A program made the position numbers and the translations under genes. The notes under the pieces are model-generated. The model saw only the letters and a program-made list of their open reading frames with translations. It was not told the origin of the DNA and did not search any database. Source: RUG572 sp964386385 (GTDB taxonomy: Bacteria; Verrucomicrobiota; Kiritimatiellia; RFP12; UBA1067). Taken from it: 64,000 bases of DNA. Numbering within the stretch: the first letter of the stretch is position 1; every line of letters begins with the position of its first letter. Below are positions 45,919 through 54,300 of the stretch, piece by piece. Location of the stretch: contig CAYLRN010000005.1 of the NCBI GenBank assembly GCA_964386385.1, forward strand, positions 1 to 64,000. The letters are read 5' to 3'.

Positions 45919-46392
45919 GTGACTTTTCATGGGAAAAACAGTTTTTTCGTCCTTGTCCGAAAGTGCTGGCTCGCCGTCCTAGCCGCGCTCTGGGCGGCGC
46001 CGTTCATCCACTATGGCAGCACGAAGCGCACGGCGTCGGCGACAAACGCGGTCTGCGTGGCGGACGGCGGGACTGACGCCGGGGCGGGACGCCCGGCCCC
46101 ATCGGGGAGGGGCGCGCTCCTGTGCGACCGAAACACGAACCTCCAAGCGGCGGCGGACGCGCAGGAGCGCGTCCCTCCCGCTTTCGCCGACGGACGCTTT
46201 CGCACGATCCTGCATTCCGTGTCGAACAATATTGCGCGGCCCGACGGCGTGGAGCTGTTCGACCGCTGGCGTTTGCGCGGCGCGGCGGACGACGCATTCC
46301 GCATCGCGCCGGACTGGACTTCGACTTCTTCCATGCCGTCAGGGAGGGCTTTGAACTTGGCGAGTTCGCAGGTTCTTCCATGGTCTGCCTGA
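45919..46392 (+). pseudogene. 5' fragment of a large secreted surface protein gene
   Basis: The frame begins at GTG, 6 bases after a -10 box. It has a membrane/signal segment (CWLAVLAALWAAPFIHYGS) and then FDRWRLRGAADDAFRIAPDW. From memory, a segment of this kind (LRGAxDDAF) lies near the start of large secreted proteins in this lineage, which go on for hundreds of residues. Here the pattern stops at about 46315 and the frame ends soon after in an unrelated Ser-rich stretch. I read it as a truncated gene joined to foreign sequence. Confidence 0.5.
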
Positions 46393-46736
46393 TGGCGAGC
46401 AGACGGCGTGGAGGTCTGAACTGGAGAAAGTGGCCGATCGTCCGGTCAAAATGTTCGACCCGAAAAATCCGTTTGCGAGGTTGCCAGAATACGGTGGATT
46501 CAAGAGGAAGTCAGACGCCGCCCATGACGACGTTGCCGACGGCCGGAAGGTGAAGAGGCATCCTGTGGAAAGGCGATGTCGAAATGGCGGAGAGGCGATG
46601 AAATGAGCGTGGGATTGTTTTCGCGGTACAACCCAGTTCGTCAAATAGAAAGGACACTCTTTGATTACCGATGTAGTCATTGCGTTCGTCAAATACTGGA
46701 CGCCTTCTTGAAGGATTGAGTTGGCTGGATGCGGAG
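46393..46736 (+). other. Mosaic region with gene fragments
   Basis: No complete gene. One plus-strand frame reads FFHGLPDGEQTAWRSELEKV and VKMFDPKNPFARLPEYGGFK before ending in GGEAMK at a TGA (46604-46606); this has natural composition and looks like the end of a lost gene that I cannot name. Its stop overlaps, as ATGA, a 38-codon frame (46603-46719) that starts MSVGLFSRYNP. I see no repeats or RNA. Confidence 0.35.
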
Positions 46737-47150
46737 TTATCCCGCCCCGTCCTCGAGAGCGAAGGCCGTCCCCGAAGGGGTGGCGCTGTCAGACGCCAAG
46801 GCCGGGCGGACGGGGACGGGGGAAGATCCATCCGGCAGGCCCTGGATCCGCCTGATGCGGCGCAGCCTTTTCAGGATGCGGTGGTGGTGCTCGACGCCGT
46901 TGATCCTCGCCTTTCGCCGCCGGAGGGCGTCCCTGGCGTCCTCCGGCGCGGCGGGGTCCGCGAGAGCCCTGGCGCATGGCGTCTGCGGCTTGTCGTGGCG
47001 GCACGCGAACCCCTCGCCGTCAGCGCGCCTCACCTTCGCCACGAGCATCTTGCATGGGACGCAGAAGTTCCGGTATGCGGAATAGTCCTCGCATAGTCGC
47101 CGCAGCTCCGACTCCGGCTCTCTCCTGTCGAGGCGGTTTTCGCCGAGCAA
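46737..47150 (-). CDS. Hypothetical cysteine-containing protein (uncertain)
   Basis: A minus-strand frame of up to 137 codons with G/C-ending codons like the real genes here. It contains YRNFCVPCK and GFACRHDKPQTPC, a possible zinc-binding set, then a basic stretch ILKRLRRIRRIQGLP. The listed start is a TTG with no ribosome site, so the true start is unknown; the frame may be a fragment. I do not recognise the family. Confidence 0.35.
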   Translation of the reverse strand: MLGENRLDRREPESELRRLCEDYSAYRNFCVPCKMLVAKVRRADGEGFACRHDKPQTPCARALADPAAPEDARDALRRRKARINGVEHHHRILKRLRRIRRIQGLPDGSSPVPVRPALASDSATPSGTAFALEDGAG

Positions 47151-47212
47151 GGCCGTGAAGCGGCGGGAGCTCGTTGATGGGGGTGATAATTGAACGACAT
47201 ATAGGCGTTTGG

Positions 47213-47218
47213 TATAAT
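47213..47218 (+). promoter_or_regulatory. Extended -10 box (TGGTATAAT) of the DUF3791/DUF3990 operon
   Basis: TATAAT followed by GGCAAG. No start codon lies at leaderless distance; the first gene with a ribosome site begins 64 bases further, so this unit has a leader. Confidence 0.6.
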
Positions 47219-47281
47219 GGCAAGTCGTCGGAGCGCGGTATTCGCCCGTTTCCGATGGCTTTTGTCAATATGGAGTATTTT

Positions 47282-47524
47282 ATGGCTAAAGGGATATTGG
47301 GAAACAAGCGGTACAGGCGCATTCATCTTGCCGTTTCGGCCATCGAGAACGGTGCAAGGCTGATGCATATTCCTGGCGTGGAAATGTATCGTCGGCTTAA
47401 GGCGCAGGACTTGATTCACAATCGGCTGTTTGCTCGATACGACGACCTGCACTCCCAAAGCATGGACTGGGTTGCGCATGACACGGTTGAGACCCTGAAG
47501 AACTGGGAGGCCGAAGAGCGATGA
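47282..47524 (+). CDS. DUF3791 family protein
   Basis: An 80-residue protein with the DUF3791 pattern: an N-terminal helix (HLAVSAIENGARLMHIPGVE), MYRRLKAQDLI, and then YDDLHSQSMDWVAHDTVETL, where the YDxLHSQ block is the family hallmark. I start at MAKGILGN because ATGGAG lies 5-8 bases upstream; two earlier in-frame ATGs have no site. Its last codon overlaps the next start (ATGA at 47521-47524), so the two are translated together. The function is unknown; as a small partner of DUF3990 it may act like an antitoxin or chaperone (inference). Confidence 0.8.
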   Translation: MAKGILGNKRYRRIHLAVSAIENGARLMHIPGVEMYRRLKAQDLIHNRLFARYDDLHSQSMDWVAHDTVETLKNWEAEER

Positions 47525-48033
47525 AGCTGTATCATGGTTCAAATGCACCGGTGGCTGTCCCGTTGGCAAAAATCGGGCGGAGAAGGGTCGATTTTGGGCA
47601 AGGTTTTTATTTAACAGCCATTCGGATGCAGGCGGTTTCGTGGGCACACACGATTGCAAGCAGACATCGTGATGCCCGGGCGATTCTGAATCAATATGAA
47701 TTTGACAGACAAAAGGCGGTGGTGGAGTGTGGTGAACGATACAAGGTGTTCCACTCGTATGATGAGGAATGGCTGGACTATGTTGTTGATTGCAGAAAGG
47801 GCGGGAGACTTCAGCGTCGATTTGACATAGTGGAAGGTGGTGTGGCGAATGACAACGTGATTGACACGGTGGAAGACTATGAAAACGGAGTGATAACGGC
47901 ATCCCAGGCGCTTGGTCAGCTGGCCTACAGGAAAATCAGCCAGCAGATTTGCATCCGCAGCCAAGAGGCCATAGATGCCTGTCTGCGATTCGTGCAATCG
48001 ATGGTTCTGCCAAACGATTCTTCCGGGAAGTGA
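47521..48033 (+). CDS. DUF3990 family protein, putative ADP-ribosyltransferase-like
   Basis: The 170-residue product has LYHGSN at the N-terminus, then RVDFGQGFYLT and QAVSWAHTIA, and later VEGGVANDNVIDTVEDY and SQQICIRSQEAI, the conserved blocks of DUF3990. The YHGS and DFGxGFYLT strands resemble the NAD-binding core of ADP-ribosyltransferases, so transfer of ADP-ribose to a macromolecule is a reasonable guess, not a demonstrated function. It overlaps the DUF3791 gene before it by 4 bases, and a second DUF3791-type gene follows after 7 bases, giving a three-gene operon. Base composition is lower in GC than the surrounding genes, which suggests transfer. Confidence 0.85.
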   Translation: MKLYHGSNAPVAVPLAKIGRRRVDFGQGFYLTAIRMQAVSWAHTIASRHRDARAILNQYEFDRQKAVVECGERYKVFHSYDEEWLDYVVDCRKGGRLQRRFDIVEGGVANDNVIDTVEDYENGVITASQALGQLAYRKISQQICIRSQEAIDACLRFVQSMVLPNDSSGK

Positions 48034-48040
48034 GGCCGTC

Positions 48041-48328
48041 ATGAGGAACTCTGTTTTCTTGCGCAAGCAAAGTCGCATCATTCTCGCCCTTGCAGATGCT
48101 CTTTCAATTAGTGAGGAACGCGCTTTGGATTTGTTCTATTCAAGTGAAACTTGCCGCCAATTGTCCAATCCCAAATGTGGATTGCATCTGATGAGCGATG
48201 GATACGTGCTTGAAAACATCCTGTCCGAATTGCGTGAAGGAAGCAGCCCTTTGGGTGGTCAGGCGTGGGAGACCGATACAACCATCCGACGAAACCTATT
48301 CAAAGTTGCGCTATTCAATTCTGAATAG
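48041..48328 (+). CDS. Second DUF3791-like protein
   Basis: A 95-residue protein with a helical start (RIILALADALSISEERALDLFY), then SNPKCGLHLMSDGYVLENIL, which matches the DUF3791 layout of a helix, LFYxS, and an xLHxxxxxYVxxxIL block, though it is clearly diverged from the copy at 47282. It follows the DUF3990 gene by 7 bases with GGAAGTGAGG upstream of the ATG. Probably part of the same unit. Confidence 0.7.
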   Translation: MRNSVFLRKQSRIILALADALSISEERALDLFYSSETCRQLSNPKCGLHLMSDGYVLENILSELREGSSPLGGQAWETDTTIRRNLFKVALFNSE

Positions 48329-48447
48329 GAATGTGGTAGAACGTGTTGCATGAAAAATCCATTCAGATACGGCAAGAGAGTCAGTGGCATCTTGTGAGCA
48401 CATGGCAGGGGGCTTATGTGACGAATGGTGGCTGGATGGATTCTTGT

Positions 48448-48490
48448 GTTTTTGAGAATCCTAAAGTTGGACTTTAGGATTCTCAAAAAC
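48448..48490. repeat. Perfect 19-bp palindrome with 5-base loop
   Basis: GTTTTTGAGAATCCTAAAG is followed by TTGGA and the exact reverse complement of the first arm. It lies about 120 bases after the DUF3791-like gene and 30 bases before the -10 box of the DUF4143 ATPase gene. No T-run follows on the plus strand. It may be a terminator for the unit on the left, or an operator for the gene on the right. Confidence 0.85.
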
Positions 48491-48519
48491 TCGTGTTTGC
48501 GTGTTTGCGTGTTCTGATG

Positions 48520-48525
48520 TATAAT
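48520..48525 (+). promoter_or_regulatory. -10 box (TATAAT), leaderless-type
   Basis: TATAAT ends 6 bases before the ATG at 48532 (spacer AGGTGC). A GTGTTTGC tandem repeat fills the space between it and the palindrome. Confidence 0.65.
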
Positions 48526-48531
48526 AGGTGC

Positions 48532-49731
48532 ATGAAAATTGTGGAAAGGAAAGTTTCTGCCGCGCTTCTGCGTGCCACGGAGCAATTTCCGGCGGTGGTC
48601 TTGACAGGGCCTCGACGCGCCGGAAAGACTTTTCTGTTGCGACACCTCTTTCCGCAGGCGACTTACGTTCAGTTGGAGGATCCTGATACGCTGTTGGCGG
48701 TCAAGGACGATCCGCGCAGTTTTCTGGTGGGATTGACGCTTCCGGCGATTATCGATGAGGTCCAGAAAGTCCCTGAACTCTTTGCCTATGTTCGTTCGCG
48801 GATCGATGCGCAGCCGGAAATGAAAGGACAATGGATTCTGACGGGTTCGCAGGAATCGCTTTTGATGGAGGGTGTGAGCGAATCCATGGCCGGACGCGCG
48901 GCGATTCTGCGTTTGGCTCCGTTCTCGCTTGCGGAGGACGAGCGAGTCAGTCCGTTTGCCGGCGGGTATCCCGAGGCGTTGGCGGCCGGGGATGGCGCGG
49001 CGCTCTGGCATTCATCCTATGTGCAGACCTATCTTGAGCGCGATGTCCGCACGATTCTTGCGGTGCGAAATCTGTCGACATTTCATCGATTCTTGAAAGT
49101 CGTGGCGACGAGGCACGGACAGATGCTAAACAAGACGGCATTGGCCAGTCCGTTGGGAATTTCGGTTCCGACGCTCTCGGAATGGCTCAACGTCCTTGAG
49201 ATGTCTGGGATAATTGCGCTTCTGCCGCCATACTATCGCAATGCGGGCAAGCGGTTGGTCAAGACGCCCAAACTTTATTTTCTTGATTCTGGGCTTGTCT
49301 GCCACCTCTTGGGAATCCGCACAGCGGCCGCTTTGGCGGACACGCCGTTTGTCGGGGCTGTATTTGAGGGCTTCGTCGTCGCGGAGGTCTTGAAGGCGCA
49401 GTGGGCGCGGGGCGAAGAGGGGGAGGTCTACTATTTTCGCGATGAGCAGGGACTTGAGGTCGATCTGGTTGTCCCTTCGTCGGAAGACGCCGTGTCGCTC
49501 GTTGAGTGCAAGTCGTCCGCCACGGTCAATCCAGGCATGAGCTTGCCCATGCGGAATCTAGCGAAGCGGTTTGCGGCGGAAGGCTTGCGTGTGCAGTGCC
49601 AGCTCGTCTACAATCCACAGCCTGGCGAGAGCCGTGCGCCGACGGTTGGCCCTGATGTGGCGGCTCTCTCGCTCAATGAGTTTGTCGCGCGGCAGAATGC
49701 GCCGTCAGCGGGATGTTTTGGGGCAAGTTGA
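48532..49731 (+). CDS. AAA ATPase with C-terminal DUF4143 domain
   Basis: The 399-residue product has a P-loop GPRRAGKTFLLR (near residue 30), Walker B-like AIIDEVQKVPEL, and the sensor region WILTGSQESLLMEGVSES. The DUF4143 part includes TYLERDVRTIL and a C-terminal PD-(D/E)XK-like strand FRDEQGLEVDLVV with EVDLV...LVECKSS. The family is very widespread in gut bacteria and archaea, usually as single genes; the function is unknown. GC is lower than in neighbouring genes and a perfect palindrome lies upstream, so it is probably an acquired unit. Confidence 0.9.
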   Translation: MKIVERKVSAALLRATEQFPAVVLTGPRRAGKTFLLRHLFPQATYVQLEDPDTLLAVKDDPRSFLVGLTLPAIIDEVQKVPELFAYVRSRIDAQPEMKGQWILTGSQESLLMEGVSESMAGRAAILRLAPFSLAEDERVSPFAGGYPEALAAGDGAALWHSSYVQTYLERDVRTILAVRNLSTFHRFLKVVATRHGQMLNKTALASPLGISVPTLSEWLNVLEMSGIIALLPPYYRNAGKRLVKTPKLYFLDSGLVCHLLGIRTAAALADTPFVGAVFEGFVVAEVLKAQWARGEEGEVYYFRDEQGLEVDLVVPSSEDAVSLVECKSSATVNPGMSLPMRNLAKRFAAEGLRVQCQLVYNPQPGESRAPTVGPDVAALSLNEFVARQNAPSAGCFGAS

Positions 49732-49740
49732 GGAGAAGTG

Positions 49741-50595
49741 ATGCAGAGCAATTGCCCGCAGCAAACAGACATGGCGGTCATCATCCTCCAGAAGGACGAG
49801 GCTCTTCACGTCCGGCGTTGCCTGGAGATGCTGGAGCCGCTCGCGCCGCGTCAGGTCTTCGTCGTCGACTGCCATTCGACGGACGGCAGCGACAGGATTG
49901 CCGCCGAAATGGGCGCGACGGTCGTCTACCATGACTGGCCGGGGCGGCACGCCGCGCAGTTCAACTGGGCTCTCGACAACCTTCCCATTGAGGCAAACTG
50001 GATTCTGCGCCTTGACGCGGACGAATATCTCTATCCCGATACGTGTGAAGAGGTGAAGCGGCTCGTCACGTCGGGCGGCTTGCCGCCCGACGTGACCTCT
50101 CTCTCTCTCTCTCTCTCGCGCGTTTTCTGCGGACGCAAGATCAGGTTCGGCGGAACGGCGCACATCCCGATGGTCCGCTTTTTCAGGCGCGGCTTCGGGC
50201 GATGCCAAGACCGCGCAATGGACGAACACATTGTCACGAGCGAAGGGCGCGACCGGCGCCTCAAGGGCGAGTTCGCAGACCACAATCTCAACTCCATGGA
50301 CTGGTGGCGCGAGAAGCATCGCGGCTACGCGAAGCGCGAGGCGGCGGATGCGCTGGCGTTTGCGCGTGGAGAGCTGCGTTTCAGGCCGGCGAAGGAGGCG
50401 TATTACCGGATGCCGCGCTATCTGCGGGCGTTCATCTACTTTTCAATCCGCTATTTCCTGAAGGGCGGCTTCCTTGACGGCTACGCCGGATGGATGTGGA
50501 ACTTCTGGCAGGGACTGTGGTATCGCTGTCTCGTGGACCATGAAATCGGACGGTTGAAGCGGGTTGTACGCATGAAATCGCGTGACTTGGCATAA
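49741..50595 (+). CDS. Family 2 glycosyltransferase (WaaE-like) with an internal CT repeat
   Basis: The 284-residue product is a GT2 enzyme: AVIILQKDEALHVRRCLE at the N-terminus, VVDCHSTDGS for nucleotide-sugar binding, and RLDADEYL as the DxD-type metal motif. The later part (MVRFFRR, ADHNLNSMDWW, KGGFLDGYAG) is like lipopolysaccharide-core glucosyltransferases of the WaaE type, which act at the inner membrane. A 32-base palindrome and a CT repeat lie inside the frame (residues about 109-126); a gain or loss of one CT would break it. It starts at ATG with GAGGAG upstream; the GTG one codon before is an alternative. Confidence 0.85.
   Translation: MQSNCPQQTDMAVIILQKDEALHVRRCLEMLEPLAPRQVFVVDCHSTDGSDRIAAEMGATVVYHDWPGRHAAQFNWALDNLPIEANWILRLDADEYLYPDTCEEVKRLVTSGGLPPDVTSLSLSLSRVFCGRKIRFGGTAHIPMVRFFRRGFGRCQDRAMDEHIVTSEGRDRRLKGEFADHNLNSMDWWREKHRGYAKREAADALAFARGELRFRPAKEAYYRMPRYLRAFIYFSIRYFLKGGFLDGYAGWMWNFWQGLWYRCLVDHEIGRLKRVVRMKSRDLA
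50065..50096. repeat. Perfect 15-bp palindrome inside the glycosyltransferase gene
   Basis: GTCACGTCGGGCGGC and its exact reverse complement are separated by TT. The right arm ends directly at the CT repeat. The hairpin is very stable and could stall replication next to the repeat. Confidence 0.85.
50097..50117 (+). repeat. CT dinucleotide repeat (10.5 units) in coding sequence
   Basis: Twenty-one bases of uninterrupted CT, encoding alternating Leu and Ser. Dinucleotide tracts of this length slip during replication, and here every slip changes the reading frame. Confidence 0.95.
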
Positions 50596-50621
50596 TCCAC
50601 TTACAGGGCAGGAGACGTGAG

Positions 50622-50906
50622 ATGCTGATTGACGACATCCGACTCGATGAATCTGCTGAGTTTGAATTCAAGCGCATTCCAAATGAACGCCCTGGGCGTT
50701 GGCTCAAGACGGTTGTCGCTTTCGCGAACTGCAAGGGCGGGCGAGTTGTTTTGGGACGTGGGTGATGCTCGTGAAATCCTGGGTGACGTGGCGAAGGACT
50801 ACATGAAGAGCTGCTGGTACATGGAAGGCGGGCGGATGGGCATTCTTCGTCGGTTGAGCCTTAAGCCCCGGAAAGAGCCGACAAGTCCGCATGACGTGGA
50901 GTGGCG
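50622..50906 (+). pseudogene. Broken AlbA_2 (Schlafen-like) gene
   Basis: The ATG at 50622, with AGGAGA upstream, encodes 47 residues: ESAEFEFKRIPNERPGRWLK and VVAFANCKGGRVVLGRG, a clear AlbA_2 N-terminus, then stops at 50763-50765. In the next frame GDAREILGDVAKDYMKSC could be the continuation, followed by GGRMGILRRLSLKPRK and a TGA at 50908-50910 that overlaps the DUF4186 start. The rest of the family's 400 or so residues is missing. A second, independent relic of the same family is at 17056-17420. Confidence 0.65.
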
Positions 50907-51338
50907 ATGACGTACGAGATGGCGTTTGCAAAACTTGCGCGGTCGAAGTTCAGGAGCCGGTTCGCGTTGACGGAGGCGGAGCGCGTGTACGTGGCGGAGA
51001 AGGGGATGGTGACGATTCGCAGGCATGCCGAGGATTTCGTGCGGGCGCATCTTGCGGATGCGGAGCCGCGGAACGACGGGAGGCAGACGCCCATGCGCGG
51101 ACATCCCGTCTTCAAGGCGCAGCACGCGACGGCGACGTGCTGCCGGGGATGCCTGAACAAGTGGTGGCGCGTGCCGAAGGGCGTCGCGCTTTCGCCGGAC
51201 GCCCGGCGGAAGACGGTGGATTTCATCATGGCGTGGATCGCGCGGCAGTGCGCCGCGCCTATTTGCGCGAAGACTGCGGACGGCATGAGGCCGGACGCGG
51301 ACAGACCGGCTCAAATCGAAAATGGGGGACTGAAATGA
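50907..51338 (+). CDS. DUF4186 family protein
   Basis: The 143-residue product begins MTYEMAFAKLARSKFRSRF and contains RRHAEDFV, GRQTPMRGHPVFKAQHATAT and CCRGCLNKWW, the conserved blocks of DUF4186. The Cys-Cys-x-x-Cys group and the histidines suggest metal binding. Relatives often end near VDFIMAWI; here about 35 further residues follow. The function is unknown; such genes are often found in variable regions. The stop overlaps the start of the large hydrolase gene by four bases (ATGA), and the relic upstream also ends in an ATGA overlap. Confidence 0.85.
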   Translation: MTYEMAFAKLARSKFRSRFALTEAERVYVAEKGMVTIRRHAEDFVRAHLADAEPRNDGRQTPMRGHPVFKAQHATATCCRGCLNKWWRVPKGVALSPDARRKTVDFIMAWIARQCAAPICAKTADGMRPDADRPAQIENGGLK

Positions 51339-54300
51339 AGTCATGGATTTTTCCGGCGCTCGTGTCTATTGCCTCTGCGGCTGCCGTCCTGCGCGGCGCG
51401 GAGGCGGACGTCGATGGGCGTCCGTACGAATTCGTCTGGGCGAACCGCGTGGCGGACGACCGCCCCGTGCTGCTGCCGCTTACGGACCCGGCCGGCTGGA
51501 CGGTCGTCTGCACGAACACCGCTGCGACGTTCGCGAAGACGTCCGAGCACAAGTTGTTCGGCGATGGCGTCGCCCGGCTCGTCTACCGCGCCACAGGGCC
51601 CAATCCGCGGATCGAGCTGCGTCCGCCGTCGCCCGTCGCCGTCGCGCCTGGCGCGGACACGATGAGCTGCTGGGTCTACGGCAACAACGTCAGCTACATG
51701 AGGGACAAGTCGACGCCGCCCGTCTCCATCGCCGCAGAATTCGCGGAAGCGGAGGGACGCCGTTTCACGGTTCCGCTTTATGTCGTCCGCCATCTTGAGT
51801 GGTTTCTCGTGCAGCGGCGTTTCGAGGCGGACGTCGTTCGCCGCCTTGAGAGGGGCGGGAGTTTCCTCGGCTTCATTGTCACGGGCGGCACGAACGAGAA
51901 GGACAGGCAGATAGAGCTGACCAGCCTTGCCGTCTACCGAGAGGACTTGAAGCCGCTTTCGTTCAGGCCGCGTCCGAAGCGCCCGAACCGCGCGTTTGCC
52001 GACGCGCCGGCGGGCGTCAACGTCGGCGAGGGCGAACTTCCTTTCCCGAACCGCGCGTCGGGCGTCGTGCCGCCGGTCTCCGAAAAGGCCGCCGCGGCGA
52101 TCGAATTCCGCTTCCCGTCTTCCGCAGTGGACTGGGACGAACTTGCGGTGCGCGTGAAGGGCGGCGAATGGCGGCGTTTCGCGCGCGGCGCGGGCGTCTA
52201 CACCGCGACGCCGAAGGGACCGCGGCGAATCGAGCGGGCGGACGTCAAGACCGCGTTCCGCGTGGAGGGGCAGTCCGTCATCGCCGAAGTGCGGGGGCCG
52301 GCGGACGTCGCGGAGGTCAATCTCGGAGCGCTGGACGAATTTCCCGACGCTCGGACGTTCATCGTGCCGTACTACTCCTACAGCATGACGGGCGGAGAGA
52401 ACCGTCCGCACGTGGCGCTGCTCGACCTTGGCGGACGTCCCTTCTTCCACGCTGCGACGATGGACTGGACGCAGTCGAACGGCAGCGAGCCGGTGTGCGA
52501 CGTGATGACGTTCGAGGGCGCTGCGAAAGTCCACGGCAGGGTCGTGTACCGTCCGAAGACCGACGGCGACCGCAACCCCTGCTTCGAGCGTATCGTCTGG
52601 TCGTTCTCGCCGGAGTTCGCCGATGTCCTGCCGGCCATCCCCAATCCGCCGTCGCCGTACCGGAATCTCACCGCCGAATACCAGTGGTGCCACATGGCCG
52701 CGCAGAAAGACCGGCAGAAGGACATGGCCTACTGGCGCAACCGCCGCCGGCGCGGACTTGAAAAGGTCTTCATCGGCGACCACGAGGTCTGCATGCGCGA
52801 CGGCAACGAGAGCTTCACGTTCCGCACGGAGGTCGCGCCGGGCAAGGGCGGCGACGCGGGGATGCGCGATTTCACGCGCTTCATGATAGACGAGCTCGGC
52901 TACCTCTACGGGCCGTACAACAACTACACGGACTTCGCGCCGGTGAACGGACGCTGGAGCGCCGACCGCGTTACGCGGACGGCCGACGGACAGCTGCGGC
53001 CGGCGTGGAATCGCTGCTACGCGCCGAAGCCGGCGTACGCGGTCGAGGCCTGCGAGGAGATCGTGCCCGTCCTACAACGGAAGTTCAACTTCAACAGCGG
53101 CTACTGCGACGTCCACACCTGCGTCTCGCCGTGGGAGCGCTGCGACTACGACGCCCGCGTTCCGGGCGGCGGCACGTTCGCGGGGACGTTCTACGCCTTC
53201 GGCGAGCTGCTCGGACTCCAGCGAAAGTTCTGGAACGGCCCCGTCTATTCCGAAGGCGGCGTCCATTTCCTCTACTGCGGTCTCGACGACGGAAACTTCG
53301 CGCAGGACCAGGGCGCCCGTCTTGACGAGAGCCCGTGGATTGTCGACTTCGACCTCCTTCGCCTCCATCCGCTTGCGAACAACTTCGGCATGGGTTATCC
53401 GAACATGTTCTACCCCAAGACCGCCATGCCGAAGGACCGCCGCGTTATGCTCGACCGCTTCCTGACGGCGACGATCGCGTTCGGACACGTCGGCTACTTC
53501 CTCACCGGCCGTCCGGACGAGGAGGAGAACGGCTACTGGATGCTCCAGTCGCCGGCGGCGCGCTACGCGAAGGCGGACGTGGCGGACATCGCCTATGCCG
53601 ACGCGGACGGGCGTTTCATGCCGACGTCGCGGGCGATTGCGACGGGCGCGACGGACCGCTCGCAGGTTCGCGTCCGCTACGCCGACGGCACGGTCGTCAC
53701 GGCGAACGGCTCGGCGGCGGGCGACTGGCTTGCGCTGGACGCGCGCGGCGGCGATCCGGCAGGTGGACGGCTCCTGCTGCCGGCGAACGGCTGGTTCGCG
53801 GAGACCGGCGACGGCGAAGTCGTCTCGGTCAGCGCCAGCCGCCCCGCAGACGCTTCGCCATCCGCCGCGCCCGTACGAGCGGACGCCTGCGTTTCCCCTC
53901 GGCATGTCTATCTCGACGGACGCGGGAAGTGGTTCGAGACGCCTTTCGGCGCTACTGCGGGACGTCTCATCCGCCTTGTAGGTACGAACTGGACCGACGA
54001 GGTGTTCATCCGCCATGCGCGCGAAGTCGTGCTGCCGTACGCCGCCGTGTCAGCTGAGATGCTGGACGAGGCGGGCGCTCCGATAGGCTCTGCCAATGTC
54101 CGCGTCGAGAATGGGCGGACGCGCCTGGTGGCGGACGCGAAGGCGTTCTCGTACCGTGTCGCGCGTCCGAGGGACTGGCGCGAGCCGCCGGCCGCCTCGC
54201 TTGCCGGCGCGTTCCGCTTCCCTGCGGAGGCGCGGCCGCCGGCCGTTGCGAAAGCCGCCGCGCCCGCATTCGCGCTTCCGAAGACTTTCATGCGCGGAAT

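Noticed and set aside
46655..46695. Short similarity of bases here to the end of the Bpu10I-like gene (DVVIxFV)
   Set aside because: Only seven residues, bounded by stops in that frame; likely chance.
47255..47281. Earlier ATG starts for the first DUF3791 gene
   Set aside because: Neither has a ribosome site, and the family-like sequence begins after 47282.
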